NCBI GenBank assembly: GCA_030523385.1
Contig: JAUNIV010000152.1
Coordinates: 1-6,408 of the forward strand
Direction of reading: 5' to 3'
Length of the DNA stretch: 6,408 nt
From: Bacteroidales bacterium
GTDB taxonomy: Bacteria; Bacteroidota; Bacteroidia; Bacteroidales; Bacteroidaceae
The stretch's first letter is position 1. Every line of letters begins with the position of its first letter. Shown piece by piece: positions 5,635-6,408 of this stretch. Both the position numbers and the translations under genes were made by a program. Below the pieces are notes generated by a model. The model had not been told where the DNA came from. It worked only from the letters and a program-made list of their open reading frames with translations, and made no database searches.

Positions 5635-6408
5635 ATGAAAAAATACATTGATTGTTTGTGTTTGTGTGTGCTGCTGGCAGTGTGTTGTGTGGCCTGTCAG
5701 GAGGAAGAAGATGCATCGGCTGTTCGTAGCGGATTCTTGATTTCATTGGTAGAAGCTCCTCAGGTGGGAGTGGAGGCAAGAACTATTCCGAAAGAACTAG
5801 ATAAACCATTGGTTGAGAATTTTAAGTTGAAGATTGTTAGGCAACCTAATACGCCGTTTTATGATGATAGCTTTAAAGAGGAAATAGATGCTTCGCAAGG
5901 TACTTATACCTTGACGGCATATTGTGGTGATAATTCTTTGGGATTGGATAAACCTTATTATGAAGGTACGGCAGAAGCAACAGTCTCAGAAGGCCAGACT
6001 CCGGTGGAGATTAAAGTGCGAGTGGCTAATGCTTTGATATCTATTAAGTATGAGGATGAGGCTCTTTTCAAGAGTATTTATGCCGGAGGTTATCATGTAG
6101 ATGTGGAGGTTGGTAGTCAACGAATAAGTTTGGAAGATATAACAAAGAGTGTGTATTTCCCGGCAGGCTCTACAGTGACGCTTTATTTTAAGGGCAAGAA
6201 AGCAGGGGAAACAAATTATCAGTCGTATGAATTGAAATCAGATAATTTGCCATCTTCCTTTGCGGCAGGCGATCATGCAATCATTACGCTTTCTGCGCAA
6301 AACATGGGAGTAAGTATAAAAAAAGCGGTAGTAACACCGGTTGAGATTCCGGAAACAATACCTTTGGAATGGTTGCCTAATCCCAAAGTGACAGCGCAGG
6401 GATTTGAT
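5635..6408 (+). CDS. DUF4493 surface lipoprotein (3' end cut by window edge)
   Basis: The frame opens at ATG 5635, 13 bases after the previous stop, and stays open for 258 codons to the right edge. The signal peptide is short and unusually Cys-rich: six Cys in the first 21 residues, the last being the likely lipidated one (CCVAC). QEEED follows, a strong acidic export-like signal suggesting the cell surface. DUF4493 covers about residues 32-230. GTYTLTAYCGDN and LDKPYYEG (103-110) match the same places in the genes at 2 and 1358, then comes VRVANALISIKY. After it, IPETIPLEWLPNPKV (238-252) looks like the linker into a further Ig/FN3-like domain, so the full protein is probably much longer. 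An Arg at residue 49 follows the first strand, as in its two paralogues. Whether it ends in PCMD cannot be seen. Function is unknown. Confidence 0.87.
   Translation, partial: MKKYIDCLCLCVLLAVCCVACQEEEDASAVRSGFLISLVEAPQVGVEARTIPKELDKPLVENFKLKIVRQPNTPFYDDSFKEEIDASQGTYTLTAYCGDNSLGLDKPYYEGTAEATVSEGQTPVEIKVRVANALISIKYEDEALFKSIYAGGYHVDVEVGSQRISLEDITKSVYFPAGSTVTLYFKGKKAGETNYQSYELKSDNLPSSFAAGDHAIITLSAQNMGVSIKKAVVTPVEIPETIPLEWLPNPKVTAQGFD

Noticed and set aside
1..6408. SusC/SusD pair, CRISPR array, tRNA, transposase or integrase
   Set aside because: I looked for each and saw no TonB-dependent receptor or SusD-like features, regularly spaced repeats, cloverleaf or recombinase motifs.

Overview
The window looks like a Bacteroidales chromosome, most likely a gut Bacteroides or close relative. 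Five genes lie on the plus strand with gaps of only 9 to 61 bases. There are no clear Shine-Dalgarno sites before the starts, as is usual for this phylum. The acidic residues after the lipoprotein cysteines and the domain families (DUF4493, PCMD, DUF5018-like repeats) are typical of Bacteroides. I cannot name a species, and I give no gene symbols because none of these genes has an established one that I recognise.

Layout: (1) bases 2-1348, a lipoprotein cut by the left edge, with DUF4493, an Asp-rich linker and an Ig-like C-terminal domain. (2) 1358-3154, a lipoprotein with DUF4493, an FN3-like domain and a PCMD domain. (3) 3155-3215, the only sizeable gap, holding a stem-loop. (4) 3216-3959, an outer-membrane beta-barrel-like protein with a type I signal peptide. 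(5) 3969-5621, a lipoprotein with two tandem DUF5018-like domains, an FN3-like domain and a second PCMD domain. (6) 5635 to the right edge, a third DUF4493 lipoprotein, unfinished. No RNA gene, mobile element, CRISPR array or credible minus-strand gene was seen, and no gene-free stretch exceeds 61 bases.

How they may work together (inference): the spacing and shared modules suggest one transcription unit. It would encode a set of exported, mostly surface-facing lipoproteins built from interchangeable beta-sandwich modules plus one small barrel. DUF4493 occurs three times and PCMD twice. The N-terminal part of each DUF4493 domain resembles fimbrillin precursors: lipobox, acidic residues, a short beta strand, then an Arg before the next strand. 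This suggests either pilus-like or adhesin assembly, or glycan capture, the latter only from the name of PCMD. No enzyme, transporter or SusC/SusD pair is visible, so the function remains open. Base composition changes along the cluster: genes 1 and 2 are AT-rich, genes 3 and 4 are markedly GC-richer, and gene 5 is intermediate. This suggests a mosaic assembled by recombination or duplication.
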